Source: Burkholderiales bacterium (GTDB taxonomy: Bacteria; Pseudomonadota; Gammaproteobacteria; Burkholderiales; SG8-41). Taken from it: 56,349 nucleotides of DNA. Location of the stretch: contig JADZGE010000091.1 in assembly GCA_020854035.1 (NCBI GenBank), forward strand, positions 1 to 56,349. Direction: 5' to 3'. A program made the translations under genes and the position numbers. The notes beneath the pieces were generated by a model, which saw nothing but the letters and a program-made list of their open reading frames with translations, ran no database searches and was not told the origin of the DNA. Shown here piece after piece: positions 7,016 to 16,326 of the stretch; position 1 is the stretch's first letter; each line of letters opens with the position of its first letter.

Positions 7016-8434
7016 TCAGGATCGCCCGGCCCGGCCGCGCGAGGAAACCGCCGCCCGCGCCTTCCCGGGCCGGTCCGCCAGCATTCCCATGAGTCCCTGC
7101 AGGGCGCCCGGGCGTTCGAAATCGCGCACCTCGCGATAGATCGCCGCGGCGCTCGCGGCACCGAGCACCGGCTCGACCAGCCCCTCGAACTTGACCCTGA
7201 GATCATCCCACGTGAGCGGATTGTCGGGGTGCCCGAGGCAGCGCTCCACGCCCGCATGCAGGCATTCCCCGGTGTCGAGGTGAACGTCCAGATAGGCCGT
7301 GTAGTTGTGCTGCCCGGGAACGGCTTCGAGCTCGATGAGCGGCAGCAGCCCGGCGACCGCGGGATCGCGCAGGGCCGCGTCGCTGAAATCGGACGCGACG
7401 AGGCGGTAACCACGCAACCCGAGCGCGATGCAGAAGCGCGTGCTGAACTTCGCTTCGAGCGGCGTGCGCGCGTCGATCTCCGTCACCAGCGCGTGCGGGT
7501 GCACCCTCGCGTGAACGCGGGCGATCTTCCGGCCAGCGACGGCCGGAGCGAGCTCGCGCGCGAGCTGTATCGAGGCATGCGTGGCGCGGCAGCTCGCATA
7601 GGGCTTGAAGCCGTTGCCGAGTATCTCCCATCGCTCCCCGAAATCGAGCGGCGGCACCTCGACCCGCGAGTCCTGGATGAGCGCGTTCAGCAGGCCGCCG
7701 TCGAGCTCGTAGAGATGGGACGCGGCGATGAAACCGCTCTGCGCAAGCTGCGCGGCGAGTATGCCGTCCATCGCCGCCTTGCCGGCATGAAAGGGCTTCC
7801 CGTGGGTACCGAACGAACCGACCAGGCCGGCGGCCGTCGTCGCCGCCACGCCGAGCGCATTCGCGATCTCGCCTTCGGTCAAGTCGAGCATGACGCTCGC
7901 GACCGCGGCCGCGCCGGCCCGCCCGAAGATCGACGTCGGATGAAACCCGCGGCGCTGCAGCGTCCGGCCCACGCCGGGCATGCCGCCGCCGCCGAGCTTG
8001 CCCATCACCTCCGACCCGGTGAGGAACGCCGCGAGGATCGTCGCTTCGCTCGTTCCCGGGGTCTGCGCCAGCGCGAGCGCGGTGGGCCAGCACACGGCGC
8101 TCGGATGTCCGGCGCCATTCGGATGGCTGTCGTCGTAATCCATCGCGTGCGCCATCGTGCCGTTCACGAGCGCGGCGAGCGCGGGTGTCGTGCGGCCGCC
8201 GAGAAAGACGAGCGCATCGCCGCCGGCATTCCACGACGCGGCCACGCGGCGCACGGGCACGACCGGCGCTTCATCGACCGCGCCGATGGAAACCCCGAGG
8301 ATGTCGAGGAGCGCGCGCTTCGCTTCGTCGAGGACCGCCAGTGGGAAGCTCCGCCCGCGCGCGCCCGCGATGAAATCGACCAGCGCCCGGCCGCGCGGTG
8401 ATGCGCGAAGGGCGGAATCGGGGTTCATCGGCAT
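7016..8434 (-). CDS. MmgE/PrpD family protein
   Basis: This 472-residue second MmgE/PrpD protein of the operon has the family segments EAKRALLDILGVSIGA, GTMAHAMDYDDSHPNGAGHPSA (His-Asp-rich active-site region) and GFKPYASCRATHASIQLA. It is clearly different from the protein at 4611-5975, with only family-level similarity, so the two probably act on different substrates or steps rather than being a recent duplicate. It is the first gene of the operon; the Bug receptor follows after 19 bases. The reaction is not assignable from sequence; dehydration, isomerisation or decarboxylation of a carboxylic acid is expected from the family. Confidence 0.88.
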   Translation of the reverse strand: MPMNPDSALRASPRGRALVDFIAGARGRSFPLAVLDEAKRALLDILGVSIGAVDEAPVVPVRRVAASWNAGGDALVFLGGRTTPALAALVNGTMAHAMDYDDSHPNGAGHPSAVCWPTALALAQTPGTSEATILAAFLTGSEVMGKLGGGGMPGVGRTLQRRGFHPTSIFGRAGAAAVASVMLDLTEGEIANALGVAATTAAGLVGSFGTHGKPFHAGKAAMDGILAAQLAQSGFIAASHLYELDGGLLNALIQDSRVEVPPLDFGERWEILGNGFKPYASCRATHASIQLARELAPAVAGRKIARVHARVHPHALVTEIDARTPLEAKFSTRFCIALGLRGYRLVASDFSDAALRDPAVAGLLPLIELEAVPGQHNYTAYLDVHLDTGECLHAGVERCLGHPDNPLTWDDLRVKFEGLVEPVLGAASAAAIYREVRDFERPGALQGLMGMLADRPGKARAAVSSRGRAGRS

Positions 8435-8459
8435 GGCGGCTCAGAGAAACATGCGGGCG

Positions 8460-9086
8460 TCAAGCGTCCGATTTTCCCCGGACCAGAGGGCGGGAATTAA
8501 CTCTACACCGCGACGGAGCCATTGCCAAATCCGCCGCGCGCCCGCATTCCGGGCTGGAACGCGGGGTCGAGCGGGCCGCGGGCGTCGCGCGCACGAGGAA
8601 CGTGCCCGTTTCCTTCGAGAACGACGGATCGGCGAAGCTGATGCGGCCGCGACTCTCGAAATCCCCGTGAGCGGCGGCGCGCGCGGATTTCTCGTTGCCC
8701 ACCGCGTCGTCGAGGTCGCGCTGCGAGACCGCGTTCTGCGCGGCGAGCGGTTTCACGCGAGCGAGGTTCGCTTCCGCCACCTGGAGCCGCGCCTGCCGCT
8801 GCGCGAGCTCGCCGCGCGCCTGCTGGAGCGAGGCCTGGAAGGGCTTCTGGTCCATCACGAAGAGCGTGTCGCCCGCCTTCACGAGGTTGCCCTCGGTGTA
8901 GGCGCGCCTTTCGAGAAAACCGTCCACGCGCGCCCGGATCTCCACTTCCCGGGAGCTCTGGGTTTGCCCGACGAACTCGAACACCGCCGGCGAATCGCGC
9001 GCGACGATCGTGACGGCGGTGACGTCCACCGCCTGCTGCTGCGGCGCTTCCTTCGAGCAGGCCGCCGCGAGCACGGCCACGGCCAA
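8460..9086 (-). pseudogene. Relic of an RND-efflux periplasmic adaptor (AcrA/MexA type)
   Basis: The first ~130 codons are a good adaptor N-terminus. They hold a lipoprotein-like signal (AVLAAACSKE), REVEIRARVDGFLERRAYTEGNLVKAGDTLFVMD (lipoyl half-motif), and the coiled-coil hairpin ending QRDLDDAVGNEKSARAA. Then a large internal piece is missing. The text resumes with the beta-barrel fragment RGRISFADPSFSKETGTFLVRAT, after which the frame is lost and the rest of the gene is absent. Intact adaptors have about 380-400 residues. No RND pump gene lies beside it. The 5' end is unclear (TTG 9086 in frame). It is best read as a decayed gene. Confidence 0.8.
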
Positions 9087-9174
9087 AAGGACGGCCCGAA
9101 GCGGCGCTGGCGAGCGCCCCCGTGATTGCAGACGGACATCGCGTTCCCCGGAGAAATCGAGGCCGAGAACCGGA

Positions 9175-9596
9175 TTATGCCGCGCTGCGCCAACGCGCGC
9201 GACCTCGTAGTCGCTCGTGCCGTCGTATTCCGTACACCAGCACGGCGATGCCGAGCGCCGCGAGCAGGGCCACGGCCATCGCCCCGACCAGCGTGGACAT
9301 CGGTATCACCCCCTCGGCGGATCCGCGCGTGCCGACGGCGACCGCCACCGCGACCGTGCCGGGGCCGGCGGTCATGGTCCGCGCGCCGGCGAGACCTCCC
9401 AGGACGAGCAGCGGATCGAGTGGAGATAGCCCGTCACCGGCCCGGCCAGCAGCACCCCGACGATCAGCGACCCGGTGACGGGACCGGGCCCGAAGCCGCG
9501 GACCTTGAAGCTCCCGATCCAGTACCCGACGCCGACGACGAGAAACACCGCCAGCTCGGGGTACTTCTCGAACGTTGTCGCGAGCCAGGCTGTCAT
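9175..9596 (-). pseudogene. Relic of an AspT/YidE-type antiporter (both ends, middle deleted)
   Basis: The N-terminal ~50 residues (ATG 9596, MTAWLATTFEKYPELAVFLV to SLIVGVLLAG) match the first membrane segments of the aspartate-alanine exchanger family. The frame then shifts, and another frame gives DPLLVLGGLAGARTMTAGPG followed by a hydrophobic C-terminal segment ending LGIAVLVYGIRR, which matches the end of such proteins (compare VLMGGVAGARSHSGPA in the intact copy at 11610). About 450 residues are missing. It sits just downstream of the DASS transporter in the same orientation and next to the adaptor relic, so this is a local zone of gene decay. Confidence 0.72.
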
Positions 9597-9641
9597 CGCG
9601 AGCGCGTCAGCTGCATGCACGGACCGGGGCGGCGGCCCTCC

Positions 9642-11039
9642 TCAACCCGCGACGAAGAGGACCCACGGCGTCCCGACCAGCAGAAATACCGCCAGGAACG
9701 CGAGCGTAACGAAGAGCCCCAGCCGGTAGAGCTCGCCTTGCGTGAGATAGCCGCTCGCCGCGAAGATGATGTTCTGGCTTCCGCCCTGCGGCGTGATCAC
9801 CGAGAAATAGCTGCTCGCGAAGAGCAGCCCGAATGCCATCAGCGGCACGGGAACCCCGCCGCGAACCCCCACGTCGAGAAAGACGCCGAGCAGGGCGAGG
9901 ATCTGCGAGGTCTGGCTCACGAACAGGTAGTGGATGAAGACGTAGAGCACGACCAGCGTGACGTAGAGGACCGGCCACGAAAGACCTCGCAGGTGCGAGG
10001 CGAGGCGCTCGCCCGCGTAACTCATGAAGCCGAGCTCGTTCAACTGCCCACTCAAGGCGAAGAGAACCGCGAGCCAGAGGAAGGTGGCCAGCGTGTCGCC
10101 CTGCTTGGCGATGTCGTCGAGCGTGAGCACGTTCGCCATCAGCAGCACGCCGAGACCCGTGAACGCGATGCTGGTGACGTTGAGCTTCAAGAGATCGGCG
10201 AGCACCCAGCCCGCGACCATGACCGCGAAAGTCACCGCGGTGATCCATTCATCGCGCGACAACGGCCCCATGACGGCGAGCTCCGCGCGCGCCGCCGCGG
10301 GAGCTTCCGGCGTTGCGCCGACACCGGGAGGAAAGAGCCTGGCGACGAGCAGGGGCAACATCCCGATCGCGATGAGCGCCGGCACGCTGGAGGCAAGTAT
10401 CCACGACCCGAATCCGATCTCGACCCCGGATTTCACGGCGATCTGCACGCCGATCGGGTTGCCGGAGGTGGCCGTCAACCACAGGGCGGAGGAAAGCGCG
10501 AGGCTCGCCATTGCGCAGAACATGAGATAGCCGCCCAGCCGCCGTCCCTCGGGATCGCCGGGCTTGGAGCCCGCTCCCTGGGACACGGACAGGACGATCG
10601 GGAAGAGCACCCCGCCGCGCGCGGTGTTGCTGGGGAACGCCGGAGCGATGGCCGCGTCGGTCAGCACGATGCTGTAGGCGAGACCGAGGGGGGAGCCGCC
10701 GAAGTGGCTCACCATGAACAGGCTGATGCGCTTGCCGAGCCCCGACTTCACCACCGCCTGCGCGACGAGGAAGGCGATCACCACGAGCAGCACGCTGGCA
10801 TTGGCGAAACCCGAAAAGGCGTGCGCCGGCGCGATCGTCCCGCTCAAGACGAGGGTCCCTACGGCGATCATCGCGGCCGTGAGCAGCGGGAAGGCGCCCA
10901 CGAGCACGGAGGAGATGGCGGCGACGAAGACCGCGAACAGGTGCCACGCTTGAGCCGTAAGGCCGGCCGGAACCGGGGCGAACCAGATGCCGATCGCGAT
11001 CGTGAAGGGGATCGCCTGCCGCAAGCGGGTCGCGATCAT
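9642..11039 (-). CDS. DASS-family anion:sodium symporter (dicarboxylate-type)
   Basis: The protein has 465 residues with about twelve membrane segments. Both halves carry the divalent-anion:Na+ symporter signature: APAFPSNTARGGVLFPIVLS and TATSGNPIGVQIA in the first half, ITPQGGSQNIIFAASGYL in the second. Relatives carry malate, succinate, 2-oxoglutarate or sulfate. It overlaps the upstream lipoprotein gene by four bases and follows the AspT antiporter, so it is probably the last working gene of the decarboxylase/antiporter operon. A dicarboxylate substrate is likely from context. The exact ion and substrate cannot be told. Confidence 0.85.
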   Translation of the reverse strand: MIATRLRQAIPFTIAIGIWFAPVPAGLTAQAWHLFAVFVAAISSVLVGAFPLLTAAMIAVGTLVLSGTIAPAHAFSGFANASVLLVVIAFLVAQAVVKSGLGKRISLFMVSHFGGSPLGLAYSIVLTDAAIAPAFPSNTARGGVLFPIVLSVSQGAGSKPGDPEGRRLGGYLMFCAMASLALSSALWLTATSGNPIGVQIAVKSGVEIGFGSWILASSVPALIAIGMLPLLVARLFPPGVGATPEAPAAARAELAVMGPLSRDEWITAVTFAVMVAGWVLADLLKLNVTSIAFTGLGVLLMANVLTLDDIAKQGDTLATFLWLAVLFALSGQLNELGFMSYAGERLASHLRGLSWPVLYVTLVVLYVFIHYLFVSQTSQILALLGVFLDVGVRGGVPVPLMAFGLLFASSYFSVITPQGGSQNIIFAASGYLTQGELYRLGLFVTLAFLAVFLLVGTPWVLFVAG

Positions 11040-11578
11040 TTCCGCGAGCCTCCCGCGCCCGGCTCGCCGGGTCGAATGCGGCCTTTCAGGCCGACGGCGC
11101 GACCCTGGATCGAGCCATCCTCCGCCTCGATCACGAACTCCCAGGAGAACTCATAGTTGCCCGTGGCGCCGGCATACCGTCCCGTGCCGCCCAGGATCGT
11201 TCCCGTGACGCGGTTTTTCGCCGCAGTGCCTTCGCCCTTCAACTCGCTGAATACCTGCTCCCCACGCTCGTCCGTCCAGACGCTACGCCCCACCAGGCCG
11301 GTCTTGCTATCGGCGAGCGCGATCACGTCCGAGCGGAATCCGACGCCGGGACGCTGCGGCCCCACGAGCAGCATCGTTCCGCGCAATTCGATGATCGAGG
11401 CCCGGCGCCCCTCGCCGAGGGCAATGGTCCGGCGACTGCCGGCGGCGTTCCAGGAGCCTTCGAATTCCCTCCATTCGCCGGGCGTCGCAACGGGGCCGGA
11501 CGGGCTCGTCGCCGGTCCGCAGGCGGCCGCGGCGAGCGCCAGGGCGACGGCAAGGGGGCGGCACCGCAGGACTTCCAC
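11036..11578 (-). CDS. Putative lipoprotein, allene-oxide-cyclase-barrel-like
   Basis: The protein has 180 residues. The N-terminus has a signal with a lipobox (ALAAAACG), so it should be lipid-anchored, probably facing the periplasm. The mature part is predicted to be mostly beta strands and has the segment GTILGGTGRYAGATGNYEFSW near residue 130. That resembles the GTGxYxGAxG turn seen in allene-oxide-cyclase-like barrel proteins; in bacteria these have no assigned enzyme activity. It overlaps the DASS gene by four bases and follows the AspT gene by 31 bases. The function is unknown. Confidence 0.65.
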   Translation of the reverse strand: MEVLRCRPLAVALALAAAACGPATSPSGPVATPGEWREFEGSWNAAGSRRTIALGEGRRASIIELRGTMLLVGPQRPGVGFRSDVIALADSKTGLVGRSVWTDERGEQVFSELKGEGTAAKNRVTGTILGGTGRYAGATGNYEFSWEFVIEAEDGSIQGRAVGLKGRIRPGEPGAGGSRK

Positions 11579-11609
11579 GTCTCGCCCCGGCTGTGAACCT
11601 GCCCGCGGC

Positions 11610-13310
11610 CTACTTCGACATGACCATGGCGACGTAGCCGAACACCGTGAGCAGCACGCCGGAGACGGCGTAGCCCACCGGGAACCCGATCCACGGCACC
11701 GAGCTGTCGATCTCCTTAGCCGCCTCGCGGGCCGGCCCCGAGTGCGAGCGCGCGCCCGCGACGCCGCCCATCAGCACGGCCGGGTTGATCTTCATCCAGT
11801 GATAACCGATGGCCCAGACGAGAATCGGCGGAACGGTACACACGATGAACCCCGCGACGAGGATCTTTACCGCCACGGCGCCGGTCAACTGGGTGATCAG
11901 CCCTGCGCCCGCGTTGACGCCGACGATGGCGATGAAGACGACCAGCCCCAGGTCCTCGAGGATGTTGCGCGCGGCGTTCGGCGTGCTGCCGAAGAAGCGC
12001 AGCCGCGACACGATGGACGATACGATCACGCCCGACACCAGCAGTCCGCCGGCGTTGCCGAGCCCGACGTTGGAACCCGCGAGCGGGAAGGTGATCGCGC
12101 CGATTAGGAAACCGAGGATCATGCCGAGGGAAAGCGTGAGCAGGTCGGTGGAGGTGCTCGGACGCGCCACCTTGCCGAGCAGCGCCGCCGCCTGGTCGAT
12201 CGAGGACTTGACCCCGCCGACGAACAGCACGTCGAAGCGCTCGAGCTTCGTGTTCAGACCCATCGGGATCGTCTCGCCGGCGCGCTCGATGTGGTGCAAC
12301 GCGATCGTTCCAGCGAGCGGCGTGTTGCGCAGCTCCTTCAGCTCCCTGCCCTCGAACTTCTTGTTGGTGATCAGGATCTCGGCCTGGTCGAGCGGGACGT
12401 TGAGGACCTTCGAGTCGGGAACCTCGGGGCCGATGAGCCCCATGTTCTCGGTCATCGCCTCGAGGCGCCCGCCGAGCGCGATCACGTCGCCCTTCTGGAG
12501 CACGATATCCTCGCGTGCGCCCAGGCGCTCGTCGCCGCGTCCGACGTTCACGATCTTGTACTGCGGATAGCGCTGGAGGAACTGGCGCACGCTCTGGCCT
12601 GCGACCGCGTCGTTCTCCAGGCGGTAGGCGCGCAGCGAGAGCGGGCGGTAGCCCGTCAGCCCGGCGTCGTCCACGTTGCGCACGCCGTTTTCTTCCTCGT
12701 ATTGCTTCGCGGCCGCCTTCGCGTCCACGCCCCAGATGCGCGGCAGGTACTTGCAGATGAGAATGATGCCCACTGTGCCCCAGATGTAGGTGAGACCGTA
12801 GGAGAGGGCGATCATCCCGCTCACCTGCTCGAAGGTCTGCCCCTCGGCGAGCTTGAACACGCCCTGCTTGACGGCCTCCTCCGCGGAGCCGATCGCCGCC
12901 GACATGGTCATCGCGCCGGCGAGTATCCCGCCCGCGGCGCCGTCGGGAAGATCCCACAGCCTGGTCAGTCCTACCGCGCCCAGGAGCCCGAGCACCGAAC
13001 AGAAGACGGCGAGGAACGTGAACTTCAGGCCGTCTCCCTTCAGGCTGTTTATGAACGACGGCCCCACTCGCAGCCCGACGCCGTACATGAAGAGGTAGTA
13101 GAAGAGCGACTTGGCGAAGTTGTTGAGCTCCATCTTGACGCCATGGGTCGACGCCCATGCCGAGATACCGGCCCCGACGATGATCGCCGAGGCGACCATG
13201 CCGAAGCCGTAGCCCTTGATCGTGGCCTTGCCGAGCAGCACGGCGCCCCCGACCACGAAGAAGAGCAGGATATACGGATTCGCGGCGAACCACTTGAATG
13301 CGACTTCCAT
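11610..13310 (-). CDS. AspT-type aspartate:alanine antiporter family protein
   Basis: The protein has 566 residues in the AspT arrangement. An N-terminal membrane domain (about 1-180, with YGVGLRVGPSF and AGAMTMSAAIGSAEEAV) is followed by a large cytoplasmic part with two RCK_C-like regions (about 210-370, e.g. ENDAVAGQSVRQFLQRYP and DQAEILITNKKFEGRELKEL). A C-terminal membrane domain carries GVNAGAGLITQL and GGVAGARSHSGPA. AspT swaps aspartate for alanine and, together with a decarboxylase, builds proton-motive force. It starts 21 bases after the Orn/Lys/Arg-decarboxylase-family gene, which fits a decarboxylase/antiporter pair. The actual substrates here are not known. Confidence 0.88.
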   Translation of the reverse strand: MEVAFKWFAANPYILLFFVVGGAVLLGKATIKGYGFGMVASAIIVGAGISAWASTHGVKMELNNFAKSLFYYLFMYGVGLRVGPSFINSLKGDGLKFTFLAVFCSVLGLLGAVGLTRLWDLPDGAAGGILAGAMTMSAAIGSAEEAVKQGVFKLAEGQTFEQVSGMIALSYGLTYIWGTVGIILICKYLPRIWGVDAKAAAKQYEEENGVRNVDDAGLTGYRPLSLRAYRLENDAVAGQSVRQFLQRYPQYKIVNVGRGDERLGAREDIVLQKGDVIALGGRLEAMTENMGLIGPEVPDSKVLNVPLDQAEILITNKKFEGRELKELRNTPLAGTIALHHIERAGETIPMGLNTKLERFDVLFVGGVKSSIDQAAALLGKVARPSTSTDLLTLSLGMILGFLIGAITFPLAGSNVGLGNAGGLLVSGVIVSSIVSRLRFFGSTPNAARNILEDLGLVVFIAIVGVNAGAGLITQLTGAVAVKILVAGFIVCTVPPILVWAIGYHWMKINPAVLMGGVAGARSHSGPAREAAKEIDSSVPWIGFPVGYAVSGVLLTVFGYVAMVMSK

Positions 13311-13331
13311 GGCACCTCCCCCGGTTCAGGT

Positions 13332-16097
13332 CTACCTGTCGCTCGGCTTCGCCTTGCGCGCGGCGAGCGCCGAGGGCTTGAGCAGCTCCAGCCCCCGCGC
13401 CGCGTTGAAGCCGTGGATCTCCTTCACGTCGAGCTTGCGCATGAACGTGATCGTCTCCGGCGTGACGACCTGCCCCGGCACCATGATGGGGAAACCGGGC
13501 GGGTAGGGAATCACGAACTTCGCCGACACCAGTTCCGGCCCGTTCTTCAGCCGCTCGTCGATCTGCTTGTCGTGGAGCTTGATGTACTCGCACGAGGCCT
13601 CGTCGTACGCCATGTAATAGGCGGCCCGCATGTGCCCCTCGGCCGTCCTGCTCTTCGGGTCGTCGCGGAACGCGTCGTGGAAGCGGCTGAAGTTCGGCAG
13701 ATCCGGCACGTCTTCGACCAGCGCCCTCACGCGCGCCTTGAACGCTGCGACCGCGTCCGCGCCACCTTCGGCGAGGCGCTTGTCGATGCCGCGCGCCATG
13801 TCGGCGAGCGCCTTGAGCAGGTGCGCCATGTCGCTCCTCGTGTTGTTGATATTGATCTGCACCAGCACGCTGTTGCGCGAAGTCTTGTTGATCTGGATGT
13901 CGTACTCGCTCGCCAGCAACCCCTTGAACTGCGTGCCATCGTAGCCCGCATTGCCGCAGAGCAGCGTGATGCGCGTCGGGTCGAGGAAGAACTCGTCCTC
14001 GCGCAGCGCCTTCGCCGTGTCGGCGATGGTCTTACCCGGCATGCCGTAGTCCGCGAAGCCCGTCAGCCGGTACTCGGCCGGGATCATCTCGGCCGGGGTG
14101 GCGCAGTGGAAGTACTTCGAGATCAGCGGGTGCTGGTTGATCTCGCGCCGGATCTCGATGGCGAGCTGGATCGCGCGCTGCACCAGCTCGTAGCCCTCCA
14201 GCTCCATCTGCCGCCGCGCCACGTCGAGCGAGGCGATGATCTGCAGGTTGGGCGAGGTCGAGGTGTGCGTGAAGAAGGCCTCCTTGAACGGCGCCTCGAC
14301 CTTGTGGAAGTCCTGGTCCGCCACCACGATGATCGAGCCCTGCCTGAGCGAGGACATGGACTTGTGCACGGAGTCGGTCTCGTAGACTCGGACGCGCACC
14401 TCGTCCGGGTCGGGCAACAGGTGGAGATCGAGGAGCTTCGGATCCCTCGGGTCGAGCTTGCCCGCGTCCGCCCTGAACTTGTCGTGGCGCTTGCGGTATT
14501 CCGGGTCGCGCATCATCTCCCGCAACTTCGCGGCGGCGCCCATCGCGGTGCGCATGCGCAGGAAGGGCGAGAAGCGCGCGAACCCGAACCATGCCTCGTC
14601 CCAGAGGAAAATCAGGTCGGGCTTGATCGCGAGGCACTCGAGCATGGTGCGCTCGACGTTGGCGACGTGGCCGTCGAAGGTGCAGTTGGTGAGCACCAGC
14701 ATCTTCGCCCGGTCGAGCTTGCCCTCGGCCTTCAACTGCAGCAGCGCCTGCTTGATCGGCTTGATGGCGAGGCTGCCGTACATCGAGTACTGCGTGAGCG
14801 GGTAGGCGTCGATGTAGTAGGGCTGGGCGCCGGCGAGCACGATGCCGTAGTGGTGCGACTTGTGGCAGTCGCGGTCGATGAGAACGATGTCGCCCGGGAC
14901 GAGCAGCGCCTGGTGCACGATCTTGTTCGAAGTGGAGGTGCCGTTCGTGACGAAGAAGCTCCTGTCCCCGCCAAGCGCGCGCGCCGCCTTGTCCTGCGCG
15001 ATCTTGATGTTGCCGGTCGGCTCGAGCAGGCTGTCGAGGCCCCCGGTGGTGGCGCAGGACTCGGCGAGGAAAAGATTCGCGCCGTAGAACTCGCCCATGT
15101 CGCGGATCCAGTTCGACTTGAAGACGGATTTCCCGCGCGCGATCGGCAGCGCGTGAAAGGTGCCGATCGGGCGCGCCGCGTAGTTCTTCAGGTTGTCGAA
15201 GTAGGGCGTCTCGTAGCGGTCCTTGATCCCGTCGAGTATGCCGAGGTGCACCTCCATCGGCTCCTCGACGCCGTAGAAGATCCGGCGGATCGCCGCCGCC
15301 TCGTCCGACCCGGCGAGCCTGCCTACGTCGCGGTCGGTGGTGAGGAACACGTCGAGCTCGGGGCGCACGATGCGCACGCAGCGCGCGAGCGCGGTGCCCA
15401 TGTCGGCCACCCCCGGGCCCATGCCGGACGGGAGATTGCGCTGGATCAGCTCGCGCAGCGCCGGCAGCGCGTACTGCGAAGCGAAGCCGAAGCCATCCAC
15501 GATGACGATCGACTGCAGGTTGTAGTTGAAGATCACCGCGAGGATGGCGTCCTCGAAGCTCCCCGCGACGACCGGCTCGTACACGAACCGGTCCTCCTCG
15601 CGGCGCAGGCGGCGGAAGGTCTCGCGCAGCGCCGGCCACGTCGAACGCTCGCCGGGCGAGACGATCAGCACCTCGAAGTACGGCCGGCGGCTCTGGCCGC
15701 GCCCGACCGACGGCGGCAGGATGTCGGGGAGCTGGCCCTCGCCCTCCTCCTCCGGGTTCCACGCCTCGAGGTCGTCGCGGTAGCTGTTCGAAAGCAGCGC
15801 GCCGCTCACCCGCAACACGAGGCGCGCGAGCCCCGTCCAGTCTCCCGTGTGCAGGCGCTCGCGCAGTTTCCCCATCAGGTGCGGGCCGGGATAGCCGTTC
15901 AGCTCCTCGATGGCATTGAGCTCCTCCAGCACCGCGGCAATTTCCGCGCGGGCCTTGTCGGCATTCTGGCCGCCGGCATTGGCGAGAGTCCGGGTGATGC
16001 GATTCAGCGTCCGCCAGCGGTCCACGCGGGCCTCCGACGCCGAAAAGAACTGGTTCAGGCCGAGCGGTGCCGGACTGGTTGAAGGTGTTGCGGCCAT
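13332..16097 (-). CDS. Orn/Lys/Arg decarboxylase family, PLP-dependent (fold type I)
   Basis: The protein has 921 residues from ATG 16097, preceded by a GGGGAGA ribosome-binding site. An upstream in-frame ATG at 16154 would add 19 residues and is less likely. The layout is that of large inducible basic-amino-acid decarboxylases: an N-terminal wing domain, then the PLP domain with NGTSTSNKIVHQAL near 386, the WDEAWFG aspartate near 500 and the PLP lysine in DSVHKSMSSL (about K579), and a C-terminal domain. The family decarboxylates arginine, lysine or ornithine. The substrate here is unproven, and pairing with an AspT antiporter rather than an AdiC-type exchanger is unusual. Confidence 0.85.
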   Translation of the reverse strand: MAATPSTSPAPLGLNQFFSASEARVDRWRTLNRITRTLANAGGQNADKARAEIAAVLEELNAIEELNGYPGPHLMGKLRERLHTGDWTGLARLVLRVSGALLSNSYRDDLEAWNPEEEGEGQLPDILPPSVGRGQSRRPYFEVLIVSPGERSTWPALRETFRRLRREEDRFVYEPVVAGSFEDAILAVIFNYNLQSIVIVDGFGFASQYALPALRELIQRNLPSGMGPGVADMGTALARCVRIVRPELDVFLTTDRDVGRLAGSDEAAAIRRIFYGVEEPMEVHLGILDGIKDRYETPYFDNLKNYAARPIGTFHALPIARGKSVFKSNWIRDMGEFYGANLFLAESCATTGGLDSLLEPTGNIKIAQDKAARALGGDRSFFVTNGTSTSNKIVHQALLVPGDIVLIDRDCHKSHHYGIVLAGAQPYYIDAYPLTQYSMYGSLAIKPIKQALLQLKAEGKLDRAKMLVLTNCTFDGHVANVERTMLECLAIKPDLIFLWDEAWFGFARFSPFLRMRTAMGAAAKLREMMRDPEYRKRHDKFRADAGKLDPRDPKLLDLHLLPDPDEVRVRVYETDSVHKSMSSLRQGSIIVVADQDFHKVEAPFKEAFFTHTSTSPNLQIIASLDVARRQMELEGYELVQRAIQLAIEIRREINQHPLISKYFHCATPAEMIPAEYRLTGFADYGMPGKTIADTAKALREDEFFLDPTRITLLCGNAGYDGTQFKGLLASEYDIQINKTSRNSVLVQININNTRSDMAHLLKALADMARGIDKRLAEGGADAVAAFKARVRALVEDVPDLPNFSRFHDAFRDDPKSRTAEGHMRAAYYMAYDEASCEYIKLHDKQIDERLKNGPELVSAKFVIPYPPGFPIMVPGQVVTPETITFMRKLDVKEIHGFNAARGLELLKPSALAARKAKPSDR

Positions 16098-16232
16098 GAC
16101 GATCTCCCCTCTCCGTGATGCCGGAAGCGTACCGCCAAAGCAGGCTCGCGGCACCTCGTAATTTCACCAGTCCGCGCCTGGGTCTTCTCACGGAGCGCCG
16201 GGCCGGCTCGCCCGTTCCCGCCACGCCTGTGT

Positions 16233-16254
16233 CCCGAGTCCGGGATACGCTGCC
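16233..16254. repeat. Short dispersed motif, copy 1 (partner at 27377)
   Basis: The motif starts CCCGAGTCCGGGAT and continues ACGCTGCC. A copy with two changes lies at 27377-27398, also between genes. The CCCGAGTCCGGG core is nearly self-complementary. Only two copies were found by eye. The remaining gene-free sequence 16098-16326 shows nothing else I can name. It lies upstream of the decarboxylase start, so it could be part of that promoter, but this is speculative. Confidence 0.4.
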
Positions 16255-16326
16255 CTGTCCCGGGCGTTCGCGTCAACACATAGGACTGACGAGAGTGTCG
16301 AAATCCGCGCCGCACGCGACCGCGCC

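Noticed and set aside
8460..9086. An intact short efflux adaptor
   Set aside because: The middle of the protein is missing and the frame after the barrel fragment is meaningless, so it cannot make a working adaptor.
12291..16082. A plus-strand open frame of more than 1200 codons opposite the decarboxylase and AspT genes
   Set aside because: It has no family motif, is extremely rich in Arg, Glu and His, and mirrors the codon structure of the two well-supported genes on the other strand. This is usual in GC-rich DNA.
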